Shown here in pieces: positions 24,024 to 38,300 of a stretch of DNA of 64,000 nt. The number at the start of each line of letters is the position of its first letter. Position 1 is the first letter of the stretch. The position numbers and the translations under genes are program-made. Source of the stretch: Apostichopus japonicus (Eukaryota; Echinodermata; Holothuroidea; Aspidochirotida; Stichopodidae); contig NC_092575.1 in the NCBI RefSeq assembly GCF_037975245.1, positions 17,511,810-17,575,809 on the forward strand, written 5' to 3'. The notes beneath the pieces are model-generated. The model saw only the letters and a program-made list of their open reading frames with translations, was not told where the DNA came from and did no database searches.

Positions 24024-24870
24024 AGCAATTGATCAATGTTTATGTAACCTATTGATGGTAATGACTACCGGTACCATAGTAACTGATCGAGCCAAACCTA
24101 CTAACGGTTGTTCAAAACCTAGTTCTAGCAATTGATCAATGATTATGTAACCTATTGATGGTAATGGCTACCAGTACATTGGTAACTGATCAAGCCAAAC
24201 CTACTTACGGTTGTTCCAAACCTAGTTCTAGCAATTGATCAATGATTATATGTAACTTATTGATGGTAATGGCTACCTGTACCTTGGTAACTGATCAAGC
24301 CAAACCTACTTACGGTTGTTCCAAACCTAGTTCTAGCAATTGATCAATGATTATATGTAACTTATTGATGGTAATGGCTACCTGTACCTTGGTAACTGAT
24401 CAAGCCAAACCTACTTACGGTTGTTCCAAACCTAGTTCTAGCAATTGATCAATGATTATGTAACCTATTGATGGTAATGGCTACCAGTACATTGGTAACT
24501 GATCAAGCCAAACCTACTTACGGTTGTTCCAAACCTAGTTCTAGCAATTGATCAATGATTATGTAACCTATTGATGGTAATGGCTACCAGTACATTGGTA
24601 ACTGATCAAGCCAAACCTACTTACGGTTGTTCCAAACCTAGTTCTAGCAATTGATCAATGATTATATGTAACTTATTGATGGTAATGGCTACCTGTACCT
24701 TGGTAACTGATCAAGCCAAACCTACTTACGGTTGTTCCAAACCTAGTTCTAGCAATTGATCAATGATTATGTAACCTATTGATGGTAATGGCTACCAGTA
24801 CATTGGTAACTGATCAAGCCAAACCTACTCACTGTTGTTCAAACCTAGTTCTAGCAATTGATCAAACTTG
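24024..24870. repeat. 103/105-bp minisatellite, eight units plus a partial
   Basis: Units begin AGCAATTGATCAATG at 24024, 24127, 24230, 24335, 24440, 24543, 24646 and 24751, with a ninth truncated at 24853. Two subtypes occur: 103 bp (GATTATGTAACC.., CCAGTACATTGG) and 105 bp (GATTATATGTAACTT.., CCTGTACCTTGG). After the divergent first unit the order is A B B A A B A. Further decayed fragments continue to about 25080. Confidence 0.95.
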
Positions 24871-25132
24871 TGATCCACAATGATGTTTCAATGTAACACT
24901 CTCATAGCAATGACTGTACCTATGTGGCATTTCATCAATGATGTAACATTTCATTGTACTGAGTATTGGTATGTATGTAACTCATCACACCAAACCTACT
25001 TCTAGCAGACGATAAACAATGATGTAATACCTTCATAGCACTGACTGTATACAGGTAACCGATCCAGATACATCTGCCTCTAGTCCTTGATTAATCCTAC
25101 CCTACATGGAGTGGGTCCTTACCCTGCCCTAG

Positions 25133-25340
25133 TGGAGTGTTAGCTCGGTGGTTAACACCGGTGCCTTCGAGTCACTCCAAGATTAATGTATGTCGTCCAG
25201 TTACAGAGTTGTTGACAACTGACAATTCATAATCATGGACGTTAATTATGAATGTAAGAGACTGACTTCGGTCAGCTTGCGGCTTCAATAAGTCAATGAG
25301 GCTTCTTCGCGAGTTCCTGCTTGCAGGAGGATCTAAAATA
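25133..25340 (+). mobile_element. tRNA-derived SINE with shortened tRNA head
   Basis: The acceptor-stem halves TGGAGTG (25133-25139) and CACTCCA (25173-25179) pair. A pol III A box (TTAGCTCGGTGG, 25140-25151) and a B-box-like GCCTTCGAGTC (25163-25173) lie between them, but only about 47 nt separate the ends instead of about 72, so part of the tRNA is missing. A body follows, including GACTTCGGTCAGCTTGCGGC and GCGAGTTCCTGCTTGCAGG, which may be a conserved SINE core such as a Deu-type domain; that assignment is from memory and unproven. The tail is AT-rich. Confidence 0.7.
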
Positions 25341-26796
25341 CATACATTTCATCACACATCAACTTCCCAAGTAAATATCTACCCTTGTGAGAGGCAAGCT
25401 GGAATGATGCCTTCTTCAGCAAGTTAAGTTAAGTCCAATCGAAACAGAACTCTTATAACCAGAAGAGAAAAGGTACCAAAGAAAAATAGCTGAAATTTAA
25501 TACTAGTGTCAGAGATTTTCAATAAACACAATGACTTCCTATAAAAGGCATCCAAATTAGACAGCCAAGTATGAAATATCTAACGACGGTTCACCGGTAA
25601 AATTTTGCATATCCTTGTGTGCTACGTCAACATGTAAGCTCGGAAAAAAACTAAAGGCAAAATGAAATGTGAATACGTTAAAACGTAGAGAGAAAAGGAG
25701 AAGAAAAAAAAAATATTGGCCTACATATTATACAGAAACACACGTTCTTTTTTTATACATCGACATCTATATCACAACAGTGGAAACACAAACTTGTACC
25801 TTCACAAAGTTTAATATTTTACCTTGTTTGTACATTCCCTTTACTTAAAGGGTCACATTATGACAGTTTTGACCTTTTAGTACTTATTCTACAACCAAAA
25901 ATTAGGAAGTGGTGATGAATTTCCTTTGTCACAAAACATTCAAATGAATATATACCCAATTTATTGGATGTCAAACCATAAATGAAGAAGAAGGCACCTC
26001 TAATTTCTAGATCCATATTTGAAGAAGAAAAGGGACAAGAATTGTTTTGAAAAGGACAGCATTTCAGAGTCAAAACTGAAAGTGGAAACTTAGGAAAAAT
26101 GAAATTGATCTAGAAGGACATATTTCACAATGTTTTGACTGGGGCCCTATAAAATTTTATGGGGCACAGAAGTTTATTAAAATAGGTTGGTTCCCAATTC
26201 ATTACTTTTATTAAAAAAATTCTACAGCACTCTCTCCCATTAGATCCATTTATATTTTACTGAAATAGTTTCACCCACAATTCTGTGTGTCATCCCTATC
26301 TTTGTTATATGCAATGGTGTAAACAGGTCAGGTACTAAACCTAATCACATCAGCCCAGAATAGTATGTGCTAATTAGGTTAGATCTAGGTACATCTGCTA
26401 TGAAAGATTTGTTAGGCCCAAACTATGGGTTAAAACATTTGCTTTGGAAAGTAACCAGGCTTTACTTTTAAGTGCTGTACTAATCACCTAACTACACCGG
26501 TCTGACGAATTTTCGTATTCGGTAACAAAAGTTTTGAACAAACGTTTACTCCCCAAAACGATTTATTTGCAGTTAATGTAAGAAGTACATAGAGAGGACT
26601 CAAGAGAAGGAGGCAAGCAAGATAACAACACTGGACATAAAAAGTTGGCATTGGGATGCACAACAGACAGTGTGTTTGAATAAAGCTGTGGAAATTTTTG
26701 TTCCATAGGAAACAGGAAATTGGGCAACTGGGTCTTGCCAAGGAATGAACCATTTAGTAGAGATAAACTTAAAAGGCACCTGGGTCCAGGAGACTT
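25341..26796 (-). other. Probable EIF4ENIF1 3' UTR and downstream DNA
   Basis: Downstream of the 4E-T stop codon on the minus strand. A minus-strand AATAAA at 26567-26562 lies about 230 nt past the stop and is the nearest polyadenylation candidate; others lie further left near 26206. No open gene was found. Confidence 0.5.
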
Positions 26797-29700
26797 TCAG
26801 CTGACTGTCTGCTGGTGTTGTCTCTCCAGCTCCTCGACAGAAAGGACCTTCAGCCCCTCTGGGACCCCTGGTGGAGTGGCTGCATGGGACTGCTTCAAGA
26901 GATCCTTGCCAAACCACTTGGTGAGGGGGTTATGTCCAGCGTCGGGCGATACAGCAGAAGGGGTGTTGGTACTGGGAGGGAGTCCTGCCGACATCTGGAA
27001 CATCTGGAAGTTCCGCTGATGGTCCATGGGCCCAGTCATATCTGGGGTAGGAGGAGAGCATGGAGATAATAGTTCCATGGGCCATGACAGACTTTTCTGT
27101 GGATTTACTGGTTTCGATGATGTAACATGAGCAGTTTTCTTCATGAATCTGACTTCATGTATAGTGAGGGTATACATGTTGCTTTCATGATTTGACCTGT
27201 TGTCCCCATATGACCTTTGACTTCCACCAAAATCAATAGGCTTCTTTTTTACTCAATGTTTTACACCTTCATACCAAGTATGATATCTGCCCATGATTCC
27301 CTTCTTGAGATATCGTGTTTACGAGGTTTTCACAATTTGACCTCTGGTGACCCCAATTGACCTTTAACCTCCACAAAAAACAATAGACTTCTTGTACTCA
27401 ATGTGGTACTTCTACACATTGAATACAAAGTCTGCTCATGCTTCCCATCTTGAGATATCCTGTTTACAAGGTTTTTCACAATTTGACCCCTGGTGACCCC
27501 AAATGACCTTTGACCTCCACAAAAAACAATAGGCTTCTTGTACTTAATGTGATAAATTCTACACCCTATGAAGTTGGTCTGACCTTCCCTTCTTGAGATA
27601 TCGTGTTTACAAGCTAGGTGTCACAAACGCACTCACACACGCATACGCAATCATGAATGCAAGGAATGCTACAAGCTAGTGTTGAAGTTTCTGTCCCCAC
27701 ATGACAGTCGGGTGTATCGCATGGCGTATCAGAACACTCATGCCATAGAATGTGATCCGCTGCATTAAGGGTTCAACTCTGTGAGATGATTATCGATGAC
27801 ATTCCCACTTGACATCATAAACCCTTATGTCTTGCGACCAAAAGAGAAAAAAAAAATTTGAGCTTCGAAACCTACCGTTAGACATACCGTGCTGATGGAG
27901 GGGTACCCTGTTTTGCTGGGTCATCTGAGGGTGAGCAGGAGAGTGTAGGTTTCTTGGGTTGACCACTGGCATGCCCATGGCACCAGGATGGTGAAGCACC
28001 TGTTGAGAAGTGTACTGTGACGCCAGCATACCTCTAGTCATGCCTCCTTGAGTTGGTGAGGTAGCAGATTGAGGAGGAGGCATTTGCATCTGACTCATGG
28101 CAGCTCGCTGGTTCATTTGCTAGAGAAATAATTGGAATAGGAGGATTGTGGGTTTTGGTTCAAAAAGAGTAGAAAAGAATTGACTTTCATCAAATTGTTG
28201 TATAAAAATTCTGTTTACTAAACAGGTGGTGCTTTTCATAGTTTTCATATTTATTGTTTGATATCGATTCGGCCTTGCTGAATGCTATGCAAACTGACCA
28301 GTGCTATGGTATTGAAACATCGGTTTTTTCAATTTTGTATACTGACAAATTGTTTGTACGTCTACTTCAGATGTATAAATATCAACGAATGTACGAAAAA
28401 TGGGACAAGTTTGCTTCTATCAGCTTTTCAAGAGATCAAACAGTTAGACTTCAAACCCGATCAATGTGATATCAATGATGATTCAATGTAATGAAGGGAG
28501 ACACCACTGGTTTGGTTTTGAAAGTTCGATAAACGAAGAAATAATTAAATTTCGCTTGACAAGTCAAACCTGCTTTTGAAACAAACACATCATGTAAATT
28601 TTAGGATTTCAGAAGTAGAAGATTACTTTTCTGGTAAAAACTGAAAAATTACACAGTTGTAGAGCGGTTAACAAGGACACTCACCTGCATGGCAAGTAAA
28701 GCCATGGGATTGACTGCTGTAGGTCTTTGAGGGGGCATGTTCGGCTGGAACATCATACCCCTGATCAGGTTCTGTTGGGCTGCTTGGTTCATACCCATCT
28801 GCGACCCCATCGGCATTCTCTGATTGGGATGCATCATGGGAAACTGCTGTCTGCCTGGCATCATTGGAGGGGGTGGCTGCTGTTGGCGTAGAGGAGGTTG
28901 ATGATGCGGGTTGGGCATTCTCAGCATAGGACGGAGTTGATCTGGCGACGGGGCAACACCCGGGTAGGACTGCAGGCCACCCAACAGGGGATGCCGGACC
29001 AGGCTGTTTGCCATGTTCTGTTCGGGAACGGGTTCGTTGTTCTCTCTGTTAAGCATGTCAGGTCTCGGCGGCACCTGTTGGTTCGCTCCAGGTGAATGAG
29101 GACCGAATCCCGGCTGGTGGTTGGTCAGATTTTTTGACCCTAACATGTCCCCATTCGCAGTGACGGCTTTCGCATCACGGGGCACGTTTGGCGAGTTCTT
29201 ACTTTCGATCTCTTCCTGATTAATTTGTACACGCCTGTCATTTGCCCCTTGCGCAGCGTCCCCCCTGCCTAACTCTGTCTGTCGGGAACTGACAGGGTTA
29301 GGTTGACTGTCACGCTGGGGGGTTGAATGACCAGCTGGAGGACCGACCCTCTGTTGTCCTGAAATGCTCTGGTCTGTACCCCTCACTGGAGATGGATAAC
29401 CACCCTGGGTATGAATCCCATCTGAAATAAATTTAAAAAAAAAAATAGCGGAATGCAAAACAGATGAAAGTATGACTTTATAAGTAACTAACACAAGAAC
29501 GAATAATATTATATTTTCTGATAACTAAATAAATTTAAAAGAAGTCTGGAGGACAAAATCGCTTCTATCGTTTGGGACTTTTGTAGTCGTCATGAGGTCG
29601 GTACTGCTAATAATGATGTTACAATTCCAGTCACAGTGATATTTTATATCATTTAGAGAAAAGAATATAATCAAGGGTGATATGTTCAAGGATTCATTAT

Positions 29701-32298
29701 CAATTTAAAAAGAAGAATATGTATCTCACCTGGGACAGGCTGGCCTGAGGAGGAACCTTGGCCTTTGGGAATGTGAGAAGGGGTGGTGGGAGTGCTTGGC
29801 AGCCCATCCGAGGCCGGTTGGTTCATTTCTGATGGACCTGGCGATTTGGTCTCCATGGCCTTGGCCTCTGCTTTGCTCTCGTGCATTTTACGGATGACGG
29901 AGGTCGGAGTGAAGGCCGTCGTGAGGGTCTGAGAGGCAAACATTAAAATCACTTGGTTAAGTATCAGAAGACTTGTGTATCTGTCAAATGTGATTCTCCT
30001 TTTTTTCAAACTTTGAATTCCTAATAATTAGACAAAAGGGGCGGTGATCAGATGTGATGGTGTGATCTTGAAAACAATAGCCCATTCATGATCCGATTGG
30101 TGGAGACATGACCATTCAGGGGAGGTAAAGGAGAGGTAATATTCTACCCGCACACAAGAATGGGATACTTGAGAGTAATATTTCGCCCCAGATTTTCAAA
30201 CATACACAAATAGTTGAGATCGTAAACTAACAGATGACATTCTGTTGATTTGGGTCAAGTTTAGAGGTAGGAAGTCAACAGAACCTTGTTTAAACCCTAA
30301 CCAGGTGATGATCTTGGATGAATACTGAACTGATCTTTACGGTGAGCGTTCAGAGAATTACAAAGCAGAGGTATAACTGTCACACTCAATCCTGCTCAAG
30401 GGAACCCCGCTTATCATTTGACAGACTAGCACTGCACCTCAGCAATCTGACCTCTTTCTCAAATACAGAGGGATGTGAAGCCCCCCCCCCCCATTCATCA
30501 TGACTGATGTTTTACAAAAGTTGTTTTGTAAAAACCATTGACTAAAGGAAAACAAACCCAATTACAAACACTACATGACTTCATTCCACCTCTCCCACAA
30601 CCACAAAGTCTACTGGAATATGTTGTATCTTTGTTCCATTAGTGTCAGAACATGTGCAATGTATCAAGTAGTTTATAATATTTCATTAGTTTGCATCATG
30701 GTTAAACACAAGCCTACATCAAGCCTTTTCTCTTTGATGAGTGGTCAGAGAATTTATGAGGCAGGTGTGCTATTGTTGCAACCATTCCTGCTCTCTGAAC
30801 CACCACTAAACACAACCATCCAAAAGATGTCAGGGTACCTCAGTATTTGACCACCTTCTGAGGGAGGTGAAGGCACCCCATTCATCATGACCGCAGTGCA
30901 GCCACAGTTGACAAAAGTTATATTTAAATACCACTGACAGGAGAGAAACAAACCCAATACAAACACAACATGACTTCATTCCACCTCCTGAACCACAAAG
31001 TCTACTGGAATATGATGTATCTTTGTTCCATTAGTAACAGCACATGTGCAATATATCAAGTAGATAATTGTATTTCATTAAGGCATGATGTAACTCCCAT
31101 GTCACATGTTTTCTTGCCCAAACAAAAACTTTTCTTGCTGTTAATATTTATTTTCTTCTTTCATGTTCTTCACCATTGTGCCACCTAAAAACTTTCTGGA
31201 ATTTACAGCAATATTAGTTCCCATTCATATCTATCATTTTTAAAGTGAATATGCAACCAAAGTGTTTTAGGGGGAAATGTAAACTTTTACATTTGTCAGA
31301 AATCTCAGACATGTTTCTGAGCCACATCTAAATATAGCTGATAGGGCTTCTGCTGGCATACATACCTTTGTGCTGGGTGTTACAGGGGGTGTCCTACCCC
31401 CAGATGCACCTCGCCTTTGGCCCATCTGTGTTGGAGTTGGAGTAACTGGGACAGGAGATCTATTCCTGTTTAAACGAAAAGCAAACAAGCAAAAACAAAT
31501 TAACAATTCCTGATTAACACGACTTAACGTAAAAACTTTTTGCAAAGTTCCCTCTTGACGTCAACAATCACAAAGTCAGTTATGTTCTACAGAGTAGAGG
31601 CTATGTCTTCCCTAATGAGCAATTAAAGTGGTCTTACAGGAAAGTGTTTATTACAGGTTACACTTTGTGGGCTAACTTGTTACACTGACAAGCTAACCTT
31701 TGTCATAGCTATTGAAAATGCAAATAACAACACAGATACACAAAATCTATACCAAGGAATTAGACTCTTGTGGACTTGCTTCAAGTCTCCACTCACTTTG
31801 TTTCTCGTTCCCTTGCATAAAAGTTCTCTCGTTGCACCTCCAGCTGCCGTTTGATCAGTGCGTGCTGCAGGATATTCTGGGTGTGCTTCACCAGCTCCTG
31901 CGGGGACGGGATGCGCGGTCTGATCGGGGACGGCTGGTGGGCCCCGGGGGGCACTGCGACCCCCATGGGGGGAGGAGGGATGAGATGTTGACCCACCATC
32001 CCCAACGGTGAGGTGATTCCACCGGGATGTTGGGCGTTGGGTGTGAGCGGAGACTGTGTACCTCCCAAAGCTGCAGGGCGAGAATTGAAGAGAAAACAGC
32101 GGGATTAGGATAATATATAACAGGCATTTTCTTCAAACCCTTGAAAACAATGTTTGAATGCAAAAGTTCTATGAAACTTGACTTTCATAGGATCAATGCA
32201 ATAATGATTCTGAACCCAAACCTTGAATTACCGACCAAAGTACAGACTTCTTACCGAGGGGAGATGTAAGCAGGGGAGAACGTCCTCTTTGTGTGGCC

Positions 32299-32333
<35 letters not shown>

Positions 32334-35300
32334 TTGTTGTTGCTGCTGGTGCAGAAATGCCTGCTGGAATATCTCCTGTGGTGACATGGATCTCTGTTGG
32401 GTCTTATTACTGAGATCCGCCCCTGCTGAATGACCCAAGCCCTGGGAGATGACAGACTGTACCATGGCAGGGTTAGTTGCCACTGCATGTTTCACCAAGT
32501 TCGCCATGGCCTCCTGTTTGGCCTGCGGGGTCATCTGGCCGTGGTTGTTGGCGGCGATCTGCTGTCGGAGGATGCTGGACATCTGTTCCTGCATCAGGGG
32601 TGACTGTCGCTGATGGAAGCCGGCCTCGGTGTTCTGTGGCACCGGCATTGAGGCGGAAACCTTCAGGAGGTCTAAGAATGTTCCCTTATCCAGAGGTGAG
32701 GCAAGTCTGTTGATGAGTGAGTCCAAGATAGGAATTGATCATAAGTGACAAATAGAGGGGGTGGGAAGGGGGGGTTGATCATAAGTGACAGATAGAGGGG
32801 GTGGGACGGGGGGGCAGGGTTGAACCCATAAACTCACAGATCTTAGGTTTCACTGCATATAATACTATCACTTTGATCCACTAGACCATAGCACTGATTT
32901 AAATGCTGTTTTTTTGTTCCTTTTTTATTATTACAAATTTCTTATAGGTCAATTTTGATTTCACTTTTAACTTTAGTCACATTATCTTTAGGCTGAAATC
33001 GTGTTTCTTCTTCTGTTTGATCTGTAGTTAAACTAGTTCTATCATTCCCCCCCCCCCTTCCATTTAATTTTTTACCACCTTACAAACTTCCAAAGAAATA
33101 AAACTCAAACCTGTTTTGCTGTTGGTCAAGCTCTGTTGGCACCGTCCTGAAGTGGAGATCATTATCCAATGGAACGTCTGGGCTCTGGAGAGATGCGAGT
33201 CTGCCGTCAGGATCCTTGAAGGAATCAAAGAAGTGGTCCGTGGGACCGCTACTGAAAGGACTTGGGAGACCGGTCGAAGACAGAGGGGAACTCTTCCTGG
33301 GAGCAGATCCCGGTATGGGACTCTGTGGCAAAATATGGTACAAAAAGATTGTAATTATTTCAGTGGCCCCATACGGAATAATTAACAGAGTAAAAGTTAA
33401 CCAGTAAACCTACCTCTTCCACCCTACCCCCCTACCCACCCCCAACCAACCCCCACCCCTTCCATATATTTGACTCCAGCTCCTGACACTGAATATTCCA
33501 TCCGCATGGAACAAAAGGAAAGGACCTTTGCTTGCCATCTTAAGATCAGTTTCAGAAAATATAAAAAAAGTGGGGTTGGCTGCCTGGCCAGAAGTTTGAA
33601 CTAGTCAGACATGCTAGGAGGAGGGAGCTAAGAACTCTAACAAGGGAATTTGTTTACCTTATGAACATCATTCCCATGAGTTTTGTATCCTAGTTTTTCT
33701 GTTGTATCCTAGTGGGGGTGGATGCCCTGCCAAAATTTGAGCTAGTCATAGAACCTAGCAGAAGGAAGCTTAGATTCCCCCCATCCCCCAACTGTGCTAC
33801 TGCTGCCACAGTAAGCCTCTCAAGAACAACTTCTCATCTTTCTTCCTAACTACAGACCGACAGCATTTTAACCCTTCCTCCCTAAGCCTCTCTTCTCTGT
33901 GGGTTTACAGAAAGCCTCTCAAAACAACTTCTCATCTTTCTTCCTAACTACAGAGTGACATGTTAAACCTTCCTCCCTAAAGTCTCTCTTCTCTGTGGGT
34001 TTACAAAAAGCCTCTCAAAACAACTTCTCATCTTTCTTCCTAACTACAGAATGACATGTTAAACCTTCCTCCCTAAAGTCTCTCTTCTCTGTGGGTTTAC
34101 AGAAAGCCTCTCAATACAACTTCTCATCTTTCTTCCTAACTACAGAGTGACATGTTAAACCTTCCTCCCTAAAGTCTCTCTTCTCTGTGGGTTTACAGAA
34201 AGCCTCTCAAAACAACTTCTCATCTTTCTTCCTAACTACAGAGTGACATGTTAAACCTTCCTCCCTAAAGTCTCTCTTCTCTGTGGGTTTACAGAAAGCC
34301 TCTCAATACAACTTCTCATCTTTCTTCCTAACTACAGAGTGACATGTTAAACCTTCCTCCCTAAAGTCTCTCTTCTCTGTGGGTTTACAGAAAGCCTCTC
34401 AATACAACTTCTCATCTTTCTTCCTAACTACAGAGTGACATGTTAAACCTTCCTCCCTAAAGTCTCTCTTCTCTGTGGGTTTACAGAAAGCCTCTCAATA
34501 CAACTTCTCATCTTTCTTCCTAACTACAGAGTGACATGTTAAACCTTCCTCCCTAAAGTCTCTCTTCTCTGTGGGTTTACAGAAAGCCTCTCAATACAAC
34601 TTCTCATCTTTCTTCCAAACTACAGAGAGACATGTTAAACCTTCCTCCCTAAAGTCTCTCTTCTCTGTGGGTTTACAGAAAGCCTCTCAATACAACTTCT
34701 CATCTTTCTTCCTAACTACAGAGTGACATGTTAAACCTTCCTCCCTAAAGTCTCTCTTCTCTGTGGGTTTACAGAAAGCCTCTCAATACAACTTCTCATC
34801 TTTCTTCCTAACTACAGAGTGACATGTTAAACCTTCCTCCCTAAAGTCTCTCTTCTCTGTGGGTTTACAGAAAGCCTCTCAAAACAACTTCTCATCTTTC
34901 TTCCTAACTACAGAGTGACATGTTAAACCTTCCTCCCTAAAGTCTCTCTTCTCTGTGGGTTTACAGAAAGCCTCTCAAAACAACTTCTCATCTTTCTTCC
35001 TAACTACAGAGTGACATGTTAAACCTTCCTCCCTAAAGTCTCTCTTCTCTGTGGGTTTACAGAAAGCCTCTCAAAACAACTTCTCATCTTTCTTCCTAAC
35101 TACAGAGTGACATGTTAAACCTTCCTCCCTAAAGTCTCTCTTCTCTGTGGGTTTACAGAAAGCCTCTCAATACAACTTCTCATCTTTCTTCCTAACTACA
35201 GAGTGACATGTTAAACCTTCCTCCCTAAAGTCTCTCTTCTCTGTGGGTTTACAGAAAGCCTCTCAATACAACTTCTCATCTTTCTTCCTAACTACAGAGT

Positions 35301-38300
35301 GACATGTTAAACCTTCCTCCCTAAAGCCTCTCAAAACATCTTCTCATCTTCCTAATAACAGACTGACAACATGTTACACATACCTCCCTGAAGTCTCTCT
35401 TCTCTGTGGGTTGGTTGGGTCTGATAATCGCCAAAAAGTTATTAAATGCAGTCTGGTCACTCTCCCCCACTGCACCAGCTGGTGAACCGCCTCTTGCAAC
35501 CAATCCGGTGCTGCCACGTCTCTTGGAATCTTTCTGCAGCTCGAATTCAATCTCAGCTAAACTCTTTGCTTGGCCTTCCATCACTGAGGGAAGGGCAAAA
35601 TAAAAAAAAGGGGTGTGTAAAGCTTGGGTTTCACCCTATTGGTGGTCACTTGCCATATGAGGTAAAATAAAAAACATAAAGTAACCAATCTTTGAAGGGA
35701 ACATGTTACACCCACCATAAAAAAAAGGGGTGTAAAGCAAGGGTTACACCCTATTGGTGGTAACTCGCCATATGATGAAAAAAAAACCAACATTAAAGTC
35801 ACCAATCTTTGAAGGGAACACGTTATACCCACCATAAAGACAGTACTTTTACATCCTCTCTACAACATGAAGTTTTCAGAAATTAAAATGACACTTCATT
35901 GCAAATGAGAGCCGAGAAAGGCTAGATGGCAATTAGAAGATAAAAATGTCACTGAAACTCTGCTCACATTTCTGTTGCACCTCTCGCTTGCGCATGTCAT
36001 TCTCCACATCCATACTGTCCTTCCCGGATCCCTTTTGTAGCATCTCCAAGAGGGTGAATGGGGTTGAGTCGGGGGTGTCATTAATCAGTGCATGGATGGG
36101 GGTGGAACCCGCCGATTCGGAACCAGAATGGCCTCCACGAAGGTCTGTGTGTAAAGCAAAGCAGGGTATAAGGGTTGGGCAGACTGTCCAATTGATTTAA
36201 CAATTTTTCTGTTTCCATTAAAAAAACTCTTGGTAAACTTTTAGGCTCAACAAATATTTTGTGCTAATAGATTTATTTTATCAACAGCCAGTGCAGTAGA
36301 ACCAACTCTATTGAAACATGTAACAAAAAGGTGAAAAAGACATTTCTAAAACTAAAAATTAACACATAAGGCCCTGTGGTGCCATTCTTAGATTTACTCA
36401 ATCCATCTATACTGATATATATGAAAGTTACATTCAAAACCGAAAAACCTCCTTAAAAGCAAGATTCTCAGCATCTGTTTGCAGGGACATCACAAGCATA
36501 TCCCTCACATGAAGTAAACATGATGATTCAGCTTGCTTCTACTTTATTGAGGCAACTGCAACCACTACTGCCCCAGAAGGGCCTGGGCCCCGAAATCTAT
36601 GGGGGCCCCCAAAAGCAAAAGGCAAGAAAAAGGGGCCTATTACAAACATATCACCAAATATCTTTTAAAAAGAAAAAAAATTGGAAGTTGCCTCTTTGTG
36701 ATACATTTTTTGTTACATGTTAGAGCACATTTACATATCAATCAAAACTTATGAATTACAAAGTCTACACAATGCAAACTGCCTCTACACAAACACATTG
36801 TTATCGTCGTTCCTGTATTAAAAACTGCAAATATCAGCCATGCATGCTTTGGTTGCCTGTCAACTGGCCAGCTGGGGCACAGGAAACTTGTATCCGGCCC
36901 GGGGCCTACAAAAGCCCTGAAACCGAGTGCCATCAGCCTCTCACAAAATTATCTGGTCATTTTTAAGCTTTAATCTAGACCGTGAAATATGAACAAATTC
37001 CAAGTTTCATTCCAAGTGGGACGAAAAGTAATATTTTACCAGGAAACCATTGTGGATGGAAATGTCAACAATATCATATCGACAAAATAAGGCCCGATAA
37101 TGTTGAGCATCCTCTTACTCACCCTGGAGGAACTCCAATTCATCTTTCTGGAGTGACGATCTACGGCTGGAGCCCAAGCTGCTGCGTCCGTCCGCCACTT
37201 GTCCGTTGGTCGAGAAGAAGTGGCTGAATCGACTCTGAGTCAAACCCTGCTCTTCGTTTTCCACCGGGGGAGCGATCTGTAACGTAACCGGAAGAAGAGG
37301 ATTGATTGATTTCTTGAAGCATTTCCTGAGGGCTGTTGAAGTGTCTGATAGTTCCCTATGTGGTTTAAAGTCGACCTATAAATCGCCATTTCTACTTGAC
37401 AGTTCTTCAAAGTAAGACAATGTTGGGACTGTTATTAATTCCTATCACAATCTTGTGTGTGACTATAAATGAACATGACTCTCGGTCGAGACACTCTGAG
37501 AAGATTTACGTGGGCGATTGCGGCTTGGGGACACAATTCGTTGGATGTGTTTATACACAGCCTTTTGTTTACATCTCATCTTACCAAACAAAATTATCTG
37601 AAACTGATGCACACGTTTTGAACCGAGACTTCTTTACGTCGTGCAAGAAGTCAGTTGTGAAGACAAAGTTAGCAAGTGTGTTAACATGTTTGGAGCCTAC
37701 CTGTATCAGAGTATAAAATCACAATGGGAAGGGTTCGCACAAGGAAGTTATACCTGATCGATTTTGTTTAATGTCATATGAATGGATTAAATGTCACAGG
37801 ATTTAAGTAAATGTGAAAGGATGAAATGACATCCTAAATCATATTATTAGATACTGAAGAAAACAGCAACACTATACTGAAAATATTTCTAATCATATAC
37901 CTTGAAATTCCAAACACAATATATCTTAACTTAGAACAACGTAAGGGAGGGTTTTTTCAAGTCAGAAGAAACAAGATGCTATACTTTATCTGAAACTGTA
38001 TATTTCTTACGGGTGGGTGGGGGGTGGGGTAAAAATTGTGCTTTTAAATTAATCTGATTCTACAGTTCCTCAACTAAAAATATAAGCTCACTAAATTCAA
38101 GAGCATATGTACCTCAAATCATAATCCTCTATTTATACATTTATATGGATAATATGCATGGTATAGGTGCTTGCTTCCTTATTGACAAATTGCCCCCCCC
38201 CCCATCTTCACTTCATATCGCAAAAAACTTATGACAAGACAAGCGACTTTATCTGTATATGGTATCTTGGTCTCTTGACTAACAACAACGGGCTGCTTCA

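Noticed and set aside
24024-24870. Possible CRISPR-like array (regular repeats)
   Set aside because: Whole units repeat without unique spacers, in an animal genome; it is a minisatellite.
26720-27069. Plus-strand frames overlapping the last EIF4ENIF1 exon
   Set aside because: They are shadows of the minus-strand coding exon.
32477-32713. Plus-strand frame opposite the poly-Gln exon
   Set aside because: Antisense shadow of the GC-rich EIF4ENIF1 exon 11.
33808-35350. Possible coding repeat domain because 96 bp equals 32 codons
   Set aside because: The frame continuing from exon 9 contains a stop in each unit and the donor GT at exon 9 is intact, so the array is intronic.
37396-37716. 106-codon plus-strand frame with signal-peptide-like start and six cysteines inside an EIF4ENIF1 intron
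   Set aside because: No recognised family, no splice or polyadenylation context, and frames of this length occur by chance; only transcript evidence would rescue it.
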